Of a DNA stretch of 52,416 nt, positions 43,876 to 51,986 are shown one piece after another. Positions within the stretch are counted from its first letter, which is position 1; every line of letters begins with the position of its first letter. Made by a program: the position numbers and the translations under genes. The notes beneath the pieces were generated by a model that saw nothing but the letters and a program-made list of their open reading frames with translations, had not been told where the DNA came from and searched no databases. This stretch comes from NZ13-RE01 sp049718665 (GTDB lineage Bacteria > Dictyoglomota > Dictyoglomia > Dictyoglomales > Dictyoglomaceae): the NCBI GenBank assembly GCA_049718665.1, contig JBNARO010000012.1, positions 1 to 52,416 on the forward strand. The letters are read 5' to 3'.

Positions 43876-44930
43876 TTTCTTATCCCCGCTTCTTTTAATA
43901 TAAGTTTAAATCTTATTCCTTCTAAGAAGGCTTCTGCGGTAATTAAAAGAATAATTAATGCTTGCATTGTAGTTATTAACTCGTAGGGAATATCTGATTG
44001 AATGTTTAAAACTTGTCCACTTACTCTTAAATATGCAATAAATAAAGAAGATAGTATTATTGCTAAGGGGTGGTTTCTTCCAATAATAGCCACAATAACC
44101 CCATCCCACCCATATCCAGGACTCATCTGCCAATTAAATCTTCTGTGAATTCCCATAACTTCAGAAATCCCTGCTATTCCTGAAAGAAGTCCTGCTAAGG
44201 AGATTGATAGAATGATTACTTTGTTAATATTTATTCCAGAGTATTGTGCAAAATCCCTGTTTAATCCTGTCATTCTAATTTCATATCCCTTTGTAGTGAA
44301 GAATAAGAAATAATAGATAAGAAAAGTGATAATGAGAGCTAAGATAATTCCCCAGTGGATTCTGGTTCCAGGAATAAATTGTTGGAACCACGCAGACTCT
44401 GGAAGTTGATATGAGACTAGATATCCTGCAGATTTATCCCTAAAGTGAAAATTAATAAGGTAGAGACCTAAAAAATAGGCAATGTAGTTAAGCATTAAAG
44501 ATGAGACTAGCTCATTTACCCTCCATTTTGCTTTTAGAAATGCAGGAAAAAAGCTCCATAAACCACCCGAAATACCTGCCACAATTAAAGTTAATGGAAT
44601 GTGAAATATAGAGGGCATTCTTGTAGATACTGCAAAGGCAGTCCCTAAAGCTGCACCAAGGTATAAAGATCCTTCAGCACCAATATAGAATTGACCTGCC
44701 CGAAAAGGAATAGCAATGGCAAGACCACAAAGAAGAATTGGAGTTGCGGTTTCTATAACATTTCCAAATCTTGCTTTACTTAATAAAGGGCCAAAAAGGA
44801 GAAGCTTTATGGAGAAAAGAGCGTCCTTACTGAAGATAAAAATTAGAGAAGCGGCAAGCAAAAGTCCTATAATAATACTTATTAATATTCTTATTATTCT
44901 AAAATTTTGAAGAAGAAATTTTTCCATCAC
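43872..44930 (-). CDS. BMP-type nucleoside ABC importer permease (first)
   Basis: A 352-residue polytopic permease of the same family as its neighbour but longer. It shows FYIGAEGSLYLGAALGT, an RVNELVSSLMLNYIA segment and the ATPase-contact loop GYEIRMTGLNRDFAQYSGI. Together with the second permease it makes the channel of a nucleoside (YufP/YufQ-like) importer. It overlaps the ATPase gene by 4 bp. Confidence 0.9.
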   Translation of the reverse strand: MMEKFLLQNFRIIRILISIIIGLLLAASLIFIFSKDALFSIKLLLFGPLLSKARFGNVIETATPILLCGLAIAIPFRAGQFYIGAEGSLYLGAALGTAFAVSTRMPSIFHIPLTLIVAGISGGLWSFFPAFLKAKWRVNELVSSLMLNYIAYFLGLYLINFHFRDKSAGYLVSYQLPESAWFQQFIPGTRIHWGIILALIITFLIYYFLFFTTKGYEIRMTGLNRDFAQYSGININKVIILSISLAGLLSGIAGISEVMGIHRRFNWQMSPGYGWDGVIVAIIGRNHPLAIILSSLFIAYLRVSGQVLNIQSDIPYELITTMQALIILLITAEAFLEGIRFKLILKEAGIRK

Positions 44931-46456
44931 GCTTTCTCCTTTCTCTTTAACCCCAACATGTATGGAGAAAGGTCATAAGGAGATAATTTCTCAGTATTAT
45001 CAAACTCTGCGTATATCTCTCCATTATACATTACAAGAATTCTATCAGAAAGTTTTAAAACCTCTTCTAGATCTGCGGATATTAACAAAATTCCTGCCCC
45101 AGAATCTCTTGCTTTTCTTAATTCTTCATGGATAAATTCCTCTGATCCTACATCAATTCCACGAGTAGGCTGTGCAGAAATAATTATTCTTGGGTTTGAA
45201 GATAATTCTCTTGCTACTACTACTTTTTGTATATTCCCACCAGAGAGAGAAGACACTTCTGCTTTTTCTGAGAGTACAACAATTTTAAATCTCTTTATAA
45301 GTTCTTGAGAATATTCTCTTATATATGAAATATTCAATCTTATTCCAAAAGAGAATGGATTTTTATAGTATCTGTCAGAGATTAAATTCTCGCTAATTTT
45401 TGCTTTCTCTGCCACTCCATGTTTCATCCTATCTTCTGGTATTAGAGAGATTCCTCTTTCCCTTATTTCTCTGGGACTTAAGTTTAATATGTTCTCATTA
45501 AAAGCTAAAACTTCCCCCTTTGCTCCTCTTCTTAACCCCGAAAGAATCTCTTCCAATTCTGTTTGTCCATTCCCTTCTATACCAGCAATTCCTACAATTT
45601 CGCCTGCTCTTACTTCAAAGGATACATTTTTTAAAACAGGAATCCCATCACTATTTGTGTAGTTAAGATTTCTAACTGCCAAGATAGGCTCGCCTTTTTT
45701 AGGGGATGGTGGAAATTTTTCAAAGGATATCTTTCTTCCTACCATAAGATATGCAATCTCTTCCTCAGTTAAATCCTTATTATCCCTTGTATCTACAATA
45801 GTTCCATCTCTCATTATGGTTATTTTATCCGCAATTTCTTTTACCTCTTTTAATTTGTGAGATATGAAAATAATAGTTTTTCCATCCTTTTTTAGACCTC
45901 TTAAAACATCAAAAAGAAGGTCTGTCTCTTGCGGAGTTAAAACCGAGGTAGGTTCATCTAAAATAAGAACTTCTACGTTTCTTAATAATAGTTTTAAAAT
46001 CTCCACTCTTTGTCTTACTCCTAATGGTAAATCTAATATTTTCTCGTTTTCTGGTATTCTTAATCCATATTTCTCTGATAATTCCTTAGTTTTCTTAATG
46101 GCTTCTCTATCATCAATAAATATTCCATTTTTTTTAGGCTCTATACCTAAGAATAAATTTTCCCAAGTGGTAAGATTTTTTGCTAATGTAAAGTGTTGAT
46201 GAACCATCCCAATTCCTAAGTTTATAGCATCATATGGACTTCTAATGTGGACCCTCTTTCCTTTAAAATAAATTTCCCCTTCTTGGGGTCTTTCATATCC
46301 AAAAATAACTTTCATCAATGTAGATTTTCCTGCACCATTTTCTCCTACAATTGCATGAATGGTATTTCTCTCTATACTTAAGTTCACTCTTCTATTAGCC
46401 ACAACCCCATTAGGATATATCTTTGTTATATTCTTTAACTCTAATATCTTTTCCAT
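44927..46456 (-). CDS. BMP-type nucleoside ABC importer ATPase (two ATPase domains)
   Basis: A 509-residue fused dimer of ABC ATPase domains, as in the RbsA/YufO group. The first half has a full Walker A (GENGAGKST), signature LPLGVRQRVE, Walker B LIDEP-type and IFISHKLKE. The second half has a degenerate P-loop (GIEGNGQTE), signature SLSGGNIQKV, and SAQPTRGID in place of a canonical Walker B. This is usual for sugar/nucleoside ATPases of this family. The start is about 70 nt after the binding-protein stop, behind the GC hairpin. Confidence 0.92.
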   Translation of the reverse strand: MEKILELKNITKIYPNGVVANRRVNLSIERNTIHAIVGENGAGKSTLMKVIFGYERPQEGEIYFKGKRVHIRSPYDAINLGIGMVHQHFTLAKNLTTWENLFLGIEPKKNGIFIDDREAIKKTKELSEKYGLRIPENEKILDLPLGVRQRVEILKLLLRNVEVLILDEPTSVLTPQETDLLFDVLRGLKKDGKTIIFISHKLKEVKEIADKITIMRDGTIVDTRDNKDLTEEEIAYLMVGRKISFEKFPPSPKKGEPILAVRNLNYTNSDGIPVLKNVSFEVRAGEIVGIAGIEGNGQTELEEILSGLRRGAKGEVLAFNENILNLSPREIRERGISLIPEDRMKHGVAEKAKISENLISDRYYKNPFSFGIRLNISYIREYSQELIKRFKIVVLSEKAEVSSLSGGNIQKVVVARELSSNPRIIISAQPTRGIDVGSEEFIHEELRKARDSGAGILLISADLEEVLKLSDRILVMYNGEIYAEFDNTEKLSPYDLSPYMLGLKRKEKA

Positions 46457-46501
46457 AAAAGAGCGTCTAACCTCTAAAAAATATTAAAAAATATAGAGGA
46501 A

Positions 46502-46518
46502 GGGGGGAAGATCCCCCC
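46502..46518 (-). terminator. GC-rich hairpin after the binding-protein gene
   Basis: Six G and six C flank a 5-nt loop, 7 bp after the stop of the BMP gene. There is no good T run directly after it, so it more likely protects or attenuates the upstream message than fully terminates. This is a common way to keep binding protein in excess over the transporter. Confidence 0.6.
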
Positions 46519-46525
46519 TAAAATT

Positions 46526-47566
46526 TTAGAATACAGTATCTACTTTAATTTTTCCATCAAGAATCGCTTTTTCGAGCATCTTTATCTTATATCTAAATTG
46601 AGATGGAACAAGCTTTCTATAATTCTCGTTATCAGCAACTCCTACCCCACCTTCTGCAATTCCAAGAGCCTCTGCTCTTCCATATTTCAGCTTCCCTTCG
46701 AGATGTAATTTTATTCCCCTGTAGAGGGACTTATCCACATTCTTTAACATAGAGGTTACAATATAGCTTGCTTTCTCAGGATCACTATCTTTAAACATTA
46801 GATATTGGTCAGAATCCACCCCGATGGCATATCTTTTCTTCTCCTTAGCTGCATCTAAAAGTCCTAATCCAGTAGATCCTGCAACATTGAAAATGATATC
46901 TGCACCTTGAGCATACATCGCCAAAGATAGCTCTTTCCCTTTTGCGGGATCAGCGAAGGAACCCGCATATGAGACTAACACTGTTACCTTTGGATCAATA
47001 TGTTTTGCTCCCTGGATATATCCTACTTTAAAATCATTTATAACGGGTATATCCATTCCTCCAAGGAATCCAATGATTTTTTCTTTATTTGCTAGGGGCA
47101 TGTTAGAAGAGGTTATTAATGCAGCTAAAGCACCTACCAAGAAAGAACCCTCATTTTGTTTATAAAGAATAGAATATACATTATCTAGCCTTGCCTTGGA
47201 GTAATCTACAGTCGTGTCAAAGATAAAATATTTTTTGTTGGGGAATTTAGGAGCAACTTTTGTTAAAATTTCTGCCATCTGCCATGTTCCTACAATAATA
47301 ATATCCCAGTCTCCTTGAGAAATCTCCATCAAATCAGGCTCCCATTTCGCAGGATCATATCCTCCTTCGATAATCTTTACATTGATCTTAAAATCTCTTT
47401 CAGCCATCTTTACTCCTCTTGCAGCGGAATCAAAAAAGGACTTATCTCCCAAGGTTCCATTGAGGTATAATACTACTTTTAGCTTCTTTTGAGCCACAGA
47501 GGAACCTAAGGATAAAGCAAGAACTAGAAATAAAAAGATTAAAGATAAACTCAGAAACTTCTTCAC
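46526..47566 (-). CDS. BMP-family nucleoside-binding protein
   Basis: A 346-residue periplasmic-type binding protein of the basic membrane protein (BMP/Med) family. A signal peptide (MKKFLSLSLIFLFLVLALSLG) precedes LKVVLYLNGTLGDKSFFDSAARG, the family's diagnostic start. There is no lipobox cysteine, so the protein is soluble or anchored some other way. Later blocks such as YIQGAKHIDP and IIFNVAGSTGLG, and AIGVDSDQYLM, also fit. Known members bind purine nucleosides, which agrees with the rest of the operon. Confidence 0.92.
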   Translation of the reverse strand: MKKFLSLSLIFLFLVLALSLGSSVAQKKLKVVLYLNGTLGDKSFFDSAARGVKMAERDFKINVKIIEGGYDPAKWEPDLMEISQGDWDIIIVGTWQMAEILTKVAPKFPNKKYFIFDTTVDYSKARLDNVYSILYKQNEGSFLVGALAALITSSNMPLANKEKIIGFLGGMDIPVINDFKVGYIQGAKHIDPKVTVLVSYAGSFADPAKGKELSLAMYAQGADIIFNVAGSTGLGLLDAAKEKKRYAIGVDSDQYLMFKDSDPEKASYIVTSMLKNVDKSLYRGIKLHLEGKLKYGRAEALGIAEGGVGVADNENYRKLVPSQFRYKIKMLEKAILDGKIKVDTVF

Positions 47567-47582
47567 AAAAATCCCTCCCTTA

Positions 47583-48479
47583 TTAATTAAAAGTATTTAT
47601 TAAATACTTTTTAAAAACTTCCTTATCCACATCCATTATAATCTTCACATCTTCTCCTTCCGTTAGAATGCTTGCTCCTCTCATAGTATTATAATTTAAC
47701 TCCATCTTTATTTTTCCAAGAACCATCCTTTTTATTAATTTTTTATCCCAGGAAGTTACCATACACAAAGGATCAGGAAATAGAGTCGCTCTCATTCCCA
47801 ATATTTTTTCAATATAATCTATGCTATTTCCAATAAGATCCCAAAATATCTTTGACAATTCATCTTTTCTAGGAATAATTTCTAAAAGTTCCTCTTCAAA
47901 AAAAGGTGCCTTTATAGTAGCATCCCAAGTTAAAAGAGTTATATCAAGACCAGAACTAAGGACAACTTCGCTTGCCTCAGGATCTGTGTATAAATTAAAT
48001 TCTGCAAACCTTGTTATATTTCCTGTTTCTATAGCTCCTCCCATAATATATACATTTCCAAGATAATTTTTAAGATCAGGATATAGATTCAGAGCTATAG
48101 CAATATTGGTCAAAGGGCCCAAGGTTATTAAGTTTAATCCCTTATTTTCCCTTGCAATCTCATATAAACCTTCTGGTGCTCTTATTTTTTCTTCCCTTTT
48201 ATTTGGTTTGGGAAATTTTGCTCTACCTAACCCCTCAGGACCATGAAATGCTTCTGCAGTAACTAATTTTTGAACCAAAGGTTTTGTTGCTCCTTTAAAA
48301 ACAGGAATATCTTTGTCTAAAAAAGTAAGAATTTTTAATACATTCTCTGTTGCCTGATCAACGTGGACATTACCTGAGACTGTGCTTATTCCTAAAATTT
48401 CAATATCCTCTCTTTTAGAACCCATTATTAAAGCTATAGCATCATCTACCCCACAATCGGTGTCTATAAATACTTTCAT
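47583..48479 (-). CDS. inosine/uridine-preferring nucleoside hydrolase (first paralogue)
   Basis: A 298-residue nucleoside hydrolase. The signature is VFIDTDCGVDDAIALIMG, followed by FHGPEGLGRAKFP, ITLGPLTNIAIALN and FNLYTDPEASEVVL. The last segment (FPDPLCMVTSWDK) has DPLCM where the second paralogue has LHDAV, so active-site residues differ and substrate may too. It heads the nucleoside uptake operon, downstream of a promoter that overlaps a palindrome. Confidence 0.9.
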   Translation of the reverse strand: MKVFIDTDCGVDDAIALIMGSKREDIEILGISTVSGNVHVDQATENVLKILTFLDKDIPVFKGATKPLVQKLVTAEAFHGPEGLGRAKFPKPNKREEKIRAPEGLYEIARENKGLNLITLGPLTNIAIALNLYPDLKNYLGNVYIMGGAIETGNITRFAEFNLYTDPEASEVVLSSGLDITLLTWDATIKAPFFEEELLEIIPRKDELSKIFWDLIGNSIDYIEKILGMRATLFPDPLCMVTSWDKKLIKRMVLGKIKMELNYNTMRGASILTEGEDVKIIMDVDKEVFKKYLINTFN

Positions 48480-48488
48480 GTTTGATTT

Positions 48489-48509
48489 CTCCTAAATATT
48501 TTTTAGGAG
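48489..48509 (-). promoter_or_regulatory. CTCCTAAA/TTTAGGAG palindrome at the nucleoside operon start
   Basis: An 8-bp perfect inverted repeat with a 5-bp spacer sits just before the nucleoside hydrolase gene, and its right arm contains the AGGAG ribosome site. It overlaps the -10 box by 2 bp and the predicted transcription start (about 48501) falls after the left arm. A DNA operator is therefore more likely than an RNA hairpin. A near-copy precedes the Opp/Dpp operon. Confidence 0.55.
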
Positions 48510-48537
48510 TTTATCATCAGATAAAAATTATTGTCAA
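48508..48537 (-). promoter_or_regulatory. promoter of the nucleoside uptake operon
   Basis: On the minus strand, consensus TTGACA (48532-48537) and TAAACT (48508-48513), with an extended TG before it, are 18 bp apart. It lies between the IS remnant and the palindrome. Confidence 0.7.
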
Positions 48538-48549
48538 GAGAAACAGAGA

Positions 48550-48841
48550 GGCTGTTTAAAAAAATCGTAATATTAATTAAAAAGAGAGCTTAAATAAGGG
48601 TAAAAATAACATATTTGGAAAGAGAATATAATCTTGCTAAATTTTTTCTCTTTGTACTTTCATAGCGGACTAATGCTTGCTTTATATTCCCAAATACCCC
48701 TTCTATTCTGTTCCTTATTACTGGCTTGAATCCTTCAGGAATTTTTTCTTTTGTCTCTTCCTTTTTCTCAAAAAATTTCTTAGAAAGTTTTATTAGTAAT
48801 TTAAGTCCTAAAATACTTGTTTTGTAAATTTTCAAACAGTC
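48550..48841. mobile_element. internally deleted insertion sequence with terminal inverted repeats
   Basis: About 290 bp are bounded by imperfect inverted repeats: GGCTGTTTAAAAAAAT (48550-48565) and the complement of GACTGTTTGAAAAT (48828-48841). Inside is only the C-terminal end of a transposase. The right end abuts the point where the LacI-type gene loses its homology, so the element interrupts that gene. No target-site duplication is obvious. Confidence 0.6.
48590..48835 (-). pseudogene. C-terminal fragment of a DDE transposase
   Basis: 81 codons resembling the end of an IS-encoded DDE transposase: PVIRNRIEGVFGNIKQAL, the catalytic Glu region typical of the final DDE motif, followed by a short basic C-terminus (STKRKNLARLYSLSK). 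The N-terminal catalytic parts are missing because the reading frame begins at the right terminal repeat. It cannot be active on its own. The IS family is uncertain (IS4/IS5/IS1182-like). Confidence 0.6.
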
Positions 48842-49136
48842 TTAGACTTCTACATACATTATTTCTTTTTCAGGGTCTTCATCAGTATTACATAAAATAA
48901 CAGTAAAGTGCTTTGATATAGCAGTATCCTCAACCCCTCTTGCAACTGTAGTAAAGAGAGGTTTTTTTCAAAATTAAACTCCGAGCTATAGAATTAGGAA
49001 CATATCCTAATTCTTCTATTGCTTTCAAAACTTTCTCTCGGGTGCTTTCTTTCACATTTCTTTTCCCATTTATTACCCGAGAAACAGTCATTACTGATAC
49101 TCCCGCCTTTTTAGCTACATCTCTAATAGTTACCAT
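48842..49136 (-). pseudogene. decayed LacI-family regulator
   Basis: The first 55 codons are a full LacI DNA-binding head: MVTIRDVAKKAGVSVMTVSRV, then NGKRNVKESTREKVL and LGYVPNSIARSLILKKT. The frame then ends shortly. A second frame continues with the ligand-domain start PLFTTVARGVEDTA and VILCNTDEDPEKE before TAA at 48842, right where the IS remnant begins. About 15 residues normally lie between these parts, so a small out-of-frame deletion and the insertion both disable it. It lies beside the nucleoside operon, which it may once have controlled. Confidence 0.75.
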
Positions 49137-49166
49137 TTTTCTCTCACAAATAGTATTTTCTTGACA

Positions 49167-49182
49167 TGTGATCTAAATCACA
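49167..49182. promoter_or_regulatory. CRP/FNR-type operator
   Basis: TGTGAT-CTAA-ATCACA matches the TGTGA-N6-TCACA consensus of CRP/FNR family activators with perfect arms. Its centre (49174.5) is about 40.5 bp upstream of the predicted start (about 49215), the class II activator position. Confidence 0.6.
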
Positions 49183-49208
49183 CCCATCTAAAGATATCGT
49201 GTTATAAT
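49180..49208 (+). promoter_or_regulatory. activator-dependent promoter of the capD-like gene
   Basis: A consensus TATAAT (49203-49208) has no recognisable -35 box at 17 bp (ACACCC). The CRP-like palindrome covers the -35 region, so activation by a bound regulator is likely. The ATG at 49240 has an AAGGAGAATAAG ribosome site. Confidence 0.6.
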
Positions 49209-49239
49209 ATTTAAAAGAAAACATTGTAAGGAGAATAAG

Positions 49240-51141
49240 ATGTTATTAGAGAGATTTCTTAGGTGGCAGAGAGATTTTCTCTTCCATATTTTGATTGATA
49301 TACTTGGCTTTTCTCTTGCAGTTTATCTCTCCTTTCTCCTAAGATTTGATCTCTCTATAAGCCCAAAATATTCAGATATGATTTTTTCTATTCTTCTCAG
49401 GGAAATTCCCCTTTTTCTTTTCTTTTATTTCCTCTTTAAAATTCAGGAATCCCTTTGGGAATATTTTAGCCTTAAAGCTTTAAAAGATTTAACTCTTACA
49501 ATAACATTAGAAAAATTTTCCTTTTTCCTTACACATATAATCTTTCCTATAGGAGGTCTTCCTCGTTCTATTCTCCCTCTTTCTTATGTAACTACCCTTA
49601 TTATTCTTTTCTCTTTTCGAGCAATTACTCGTTGGCTTTATGAAAATATAAAAAAGGGTAAAAATCATTTTGCCTCTCCTATTAAAAGGGTACTTCTCAT
49701 TGGTGCGGGAGATGCGGGTGAGAAAATACTAAGGGAAATTATGGCTCATAAAGAGTTAAAATATGATGTAGTAGGTTTTCTTGATGATGATCCAAAGAAG
49801 ATAAAAAAGAATATTCATGGAGTAAAGGTCCTTGGTCCTATTTCTTCTCTTATTGAAATTGCAAGAGAGAAGCAAATATCTGAAATCATAATAACTATTC
49901 CCTCCGCACCTCCTTCTTTAATAAATAAAATTGTAAGTATGGCATCAAAATTAAGACTTCCTGTGAAAACTCTTCCAGGAATATGGGAGCTTATAGATGG
50001 AACCGTAAGTATAAGTAAAATAAGAAATGTGAAGATAGAGGATCTTTTAGAAAGAGAAGTTATAAATTTGGATTCTGAAAGGATAAGAGAATATATAAAA
50101 GAAAAGGTAATTCTCGTTACAGGAGCGGGAGGGTCTATAGGTTCTGAGATTTGTAGACAAGTTGCGGGATATAATCCTAAAAAGCTTATTCTTCTTGGAA
50201 GGGGAGAAAATAGTATATTTAATATAGAATTAGAGCTTAAAAGGAATTTCCCCAATTTGCAATTAAAATCCTATATTGCAGATATAAAAGATAGAGATAG
50301 GATTTTCTATATATTTTCTCAAGAAAAACCAGAAATTGTTTTCCATACCGCAGCCCATAAACATGTACCTTTGATGGAAGAAAATCCTGATGAAGCAGTT
50401 TTTAATAATGTGTTTGGTACTATAAATGTAATAGATGCTTCTATAAAATATGGTGTTCACAAGTTTATATTCATCTCTACAGATAAAGCAGTATATCCAG
50501 CAAATATTATGGGAGCAACAAAAAGATTAGGAGAACTTCTTATACGGTATTATAACACCCATAGTAAAACAAAACTTATAGGAGTGAGATTTGGAAATGT
50601 AATAGGAAGTAGAGGAAGTGTTTTAGAAGTTTTTAAAAAACAGTTAGAAGATGGAGGTCCTATAACAGTAACTCATCCTGATATGGAAAGATTCTTTATG
50701 ACTATACCAGAAGCGGTAGGTTTAGTGCTTCAAGCAGGAGCAATGGGAGATGGGGGAGAGCTTTTTGCCCTTGATATGGGAAAACCTATAAAGATTCTGG
50801 ATCTTGCAAAAAATTTTATTGAGCTTTCAGGTTATTCCTTAGATGATATAGAGATAAAGTTTACAGGTCCACGTCCAGGAGAGAAATTGAAGGAAGAGTT
50901 ATGGGAGAAGGAAGAAATAGTGGAAAAGACCTCCCATCCTAAGATTTATAGAATTATAAACTCTTATGACTTTGATAAAAATATTTTTGAAAAAAAACTT
51001 CAAGAATTAAAAACTTCTGCTGAGAAGAGGAATAAAGAAGAGATTGAAAAAATACTTAAAGTTTTTATTCCCACCTACAAAACTGAAACAGAGATCTCAA
51101 GTAGGCTTTATAAATCAAGAAGTGAAAGTACCTTCTTTTGA
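49240..51141 (+). CDS. polysaccharide biosynthesis protein, CapD/FlaA1-like dehydratase
   Basis: A 633-residue membrane enzyme of the UDP-GlcNAc 4,6-dehydratase group (WbpM/CapD). Four hydrophobic helices lie within residues 12-125. A first Rossmann domain has LIGAGDAGEKILREI near 152, and a second has VTGAGGSIGSEICRQV near 293, followed by DRDRIFYIF and FHTAAHKHVPLMEENP. The active-site YxxxK tyrosine is replaced by methionine in NIMGATKRLGE, which is usual for this long form. It begins surface glycan synthesis, and WecB follows after the HEPN/MNT pair. Confidence 0.93.
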   Translation: MLLERFLRWQRDFLFHILIDILGFSLAVYLSFLLRFDLSISPKYSDMIFSILLREIPLFLFFYFLFKIQESLWEYFSLKALKDLTLTITLEKFSFFLTHIIFPIGGLPRSILPLSYVTTLIILFSFRAITRWLYENIKKGKNHFASPIKRVLLIGAGDAGEKILREIMAHKELKYDVVGFLDDDPKKIKKNIHGVKVLGPISSLIEIAREKQISEIIITIPSAPPSLINKIVSMASKLRLPVKTLPGIWELIDGTVSISKIRNVKIEDLLEREVINLDSERIREYIKEKVILVTGAGGSIGSEICRQVAGYNPKKLILLGRGENSIFNIELELKRNFPNLQLKSYIADIKDRDRIFYIFSQEKPEIVFHTAAHKHVPLMEENPDEAVFNNVFGTINVIDASIKYGVHKFIFISTDKAVYPANIMGATKRLGELLIRYYNTHSKTKLIGVRFGNVIGSRGSVLEVFKKQLEDGGPITVTHPDMERFFMTIPEAVGLVLQAGAMGDGGELFALDMGKPIKILDLAKNFIELSGYSLDDIEIKFTGPRPGEKLKEELWEKEEIVEKTSHPKIYRIINSYDFDKNIFEKKLQELKTSAEKRNKEEIEKILKVFIPTYKTETEISSRLYKSRSESTFF

Positions 51142-51277
51142 CTGGAGAGCTTAAATCTCAAATTCTTGATATAGTAACTTTCATGGAACTTGAATAATAG
51201 ATTTGTAAGAATTAATCGTGATAGAATAATAGTGCTAAAATACTTAACTAAAAAGTAATTTAGGGAGGAATTTTTAA

Positions 51278-51670
51278 TTGGAGAGGAGTAAAGATTGGAT
51301 GGATGAAGCAAAAGGAGATTTAGAACATGCCAAACATGACCTTGAACATGGTTTTTATAATTGGGCCTGTTTTTCTTCTCAGCAGGCTGCAGAGAAGGCA
51401 GTTAAGGCTGTTTTTCAAAAAATGGGAGCTGAGGCTTGGGGACATTCTGTTGCGGACCTCTTGAAAGAACTTTCCATACGATACCCTGTTTCAGAAGATT
51501 TGATTAATAAGGCATTGGAACTTGATAAAGCTTATATCCCTACGAGATATCCTAATGCTCACCCTTCGGGTTCTCCCAAAAGTCTTTACACTAAGGAGGA
51601 AGCAAAAAGGCTTATTGACTATGCAGAGAGGATCTTCCAATACTGTGAAGATCTTTTATCCCAAATTTAG
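51278..51670 (+). CDS. HEPN-domain protein (probable toxin of an MNT/HEPN pair)
   Basis: A 130-residue helical HEPN protein. The body (WMDEAKGDLEHAKHDLEHG, then FFSSQQAAEKAVKAVF) is the family pattern, and R90-x4-H95 in PTRYPNAHPSG is the RNase-type motif. HEPN proteins are often RNA-cutting toxins neutralised by an MNT nucleotidyltransferase, encoded here immediately downstream and overlapping. I use the TTG at 51278, which has a GGGAGGA site 8 nt before. It sits within the polysaccharide locus. Confidence 0.88.
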   Translation: MERSKDWMDEAKGDLEHAKHDLEHGFYNWACFSSQQAAEKAVKAVFQKMGAEAWGHSVADLLKELSIRYPVSEDLINKALELDKAYIPTRYPNAHPSGSPKSLYTKEEAKRLIDYAERIFQYCEDLLSQI

Positions 51671-51986
51671 TAAAGAAGAGGTCATCAAAATTATCTCAGA
51701 AAGGATTAAAGAGTTAGAGGATAGTCTTCCCATTGTACTTGTTATACTTTTTGGCTCCTATGCGAAAGGGAATTATACAGTAGGAAGTGATGTTGATCTT
51801 TTAGTGGTTTATAAAGGTGAAGTCCGTAATGATGCTTATGCTATAGTTAAAAAGACTGTTGATATTCCTCGTTTAGAGCCTCATCTTTATACCGAGGATG
51901 AGTATAAGAAAATGAAGGATGTTTTGAATAGAATGACCAAAGGTGGAATTGTATTATACTCAAGAAAAGATGAAGATGATGCTTGA
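51645..51986 (+). CDS. MNT-type minimal nucleotidyltransferase (probable antitoxin)
   Basis: A 113-residue nucleotidyltransferase. The signature is GSYAKGNYTVGSDVD with Gly37, Ser38 and the metal-binding Asp49 and Asp51. Such proteins inactivate the HEPN partner, in known cases by adenylylating it. I use GTG 51645, which puts the family start FSKEEVIKIISERI near the N-terminus and overlaps the HEPN stop by 26 bp. ATGs further upstream would add a leader with no homology. It overlaps wecB by 17 bp. Confidence 0.8.
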   Translation: MKIFYPKFSKEEVIKIISERIKELEDSLPIVLVILFGSYAKGNYTVGSDVDLLVVYKGEVRNDAYAIVKKTVDIPRLEPHLYTEDEYKKMKDVLNRMTKGGIVLYSRKDEDDA

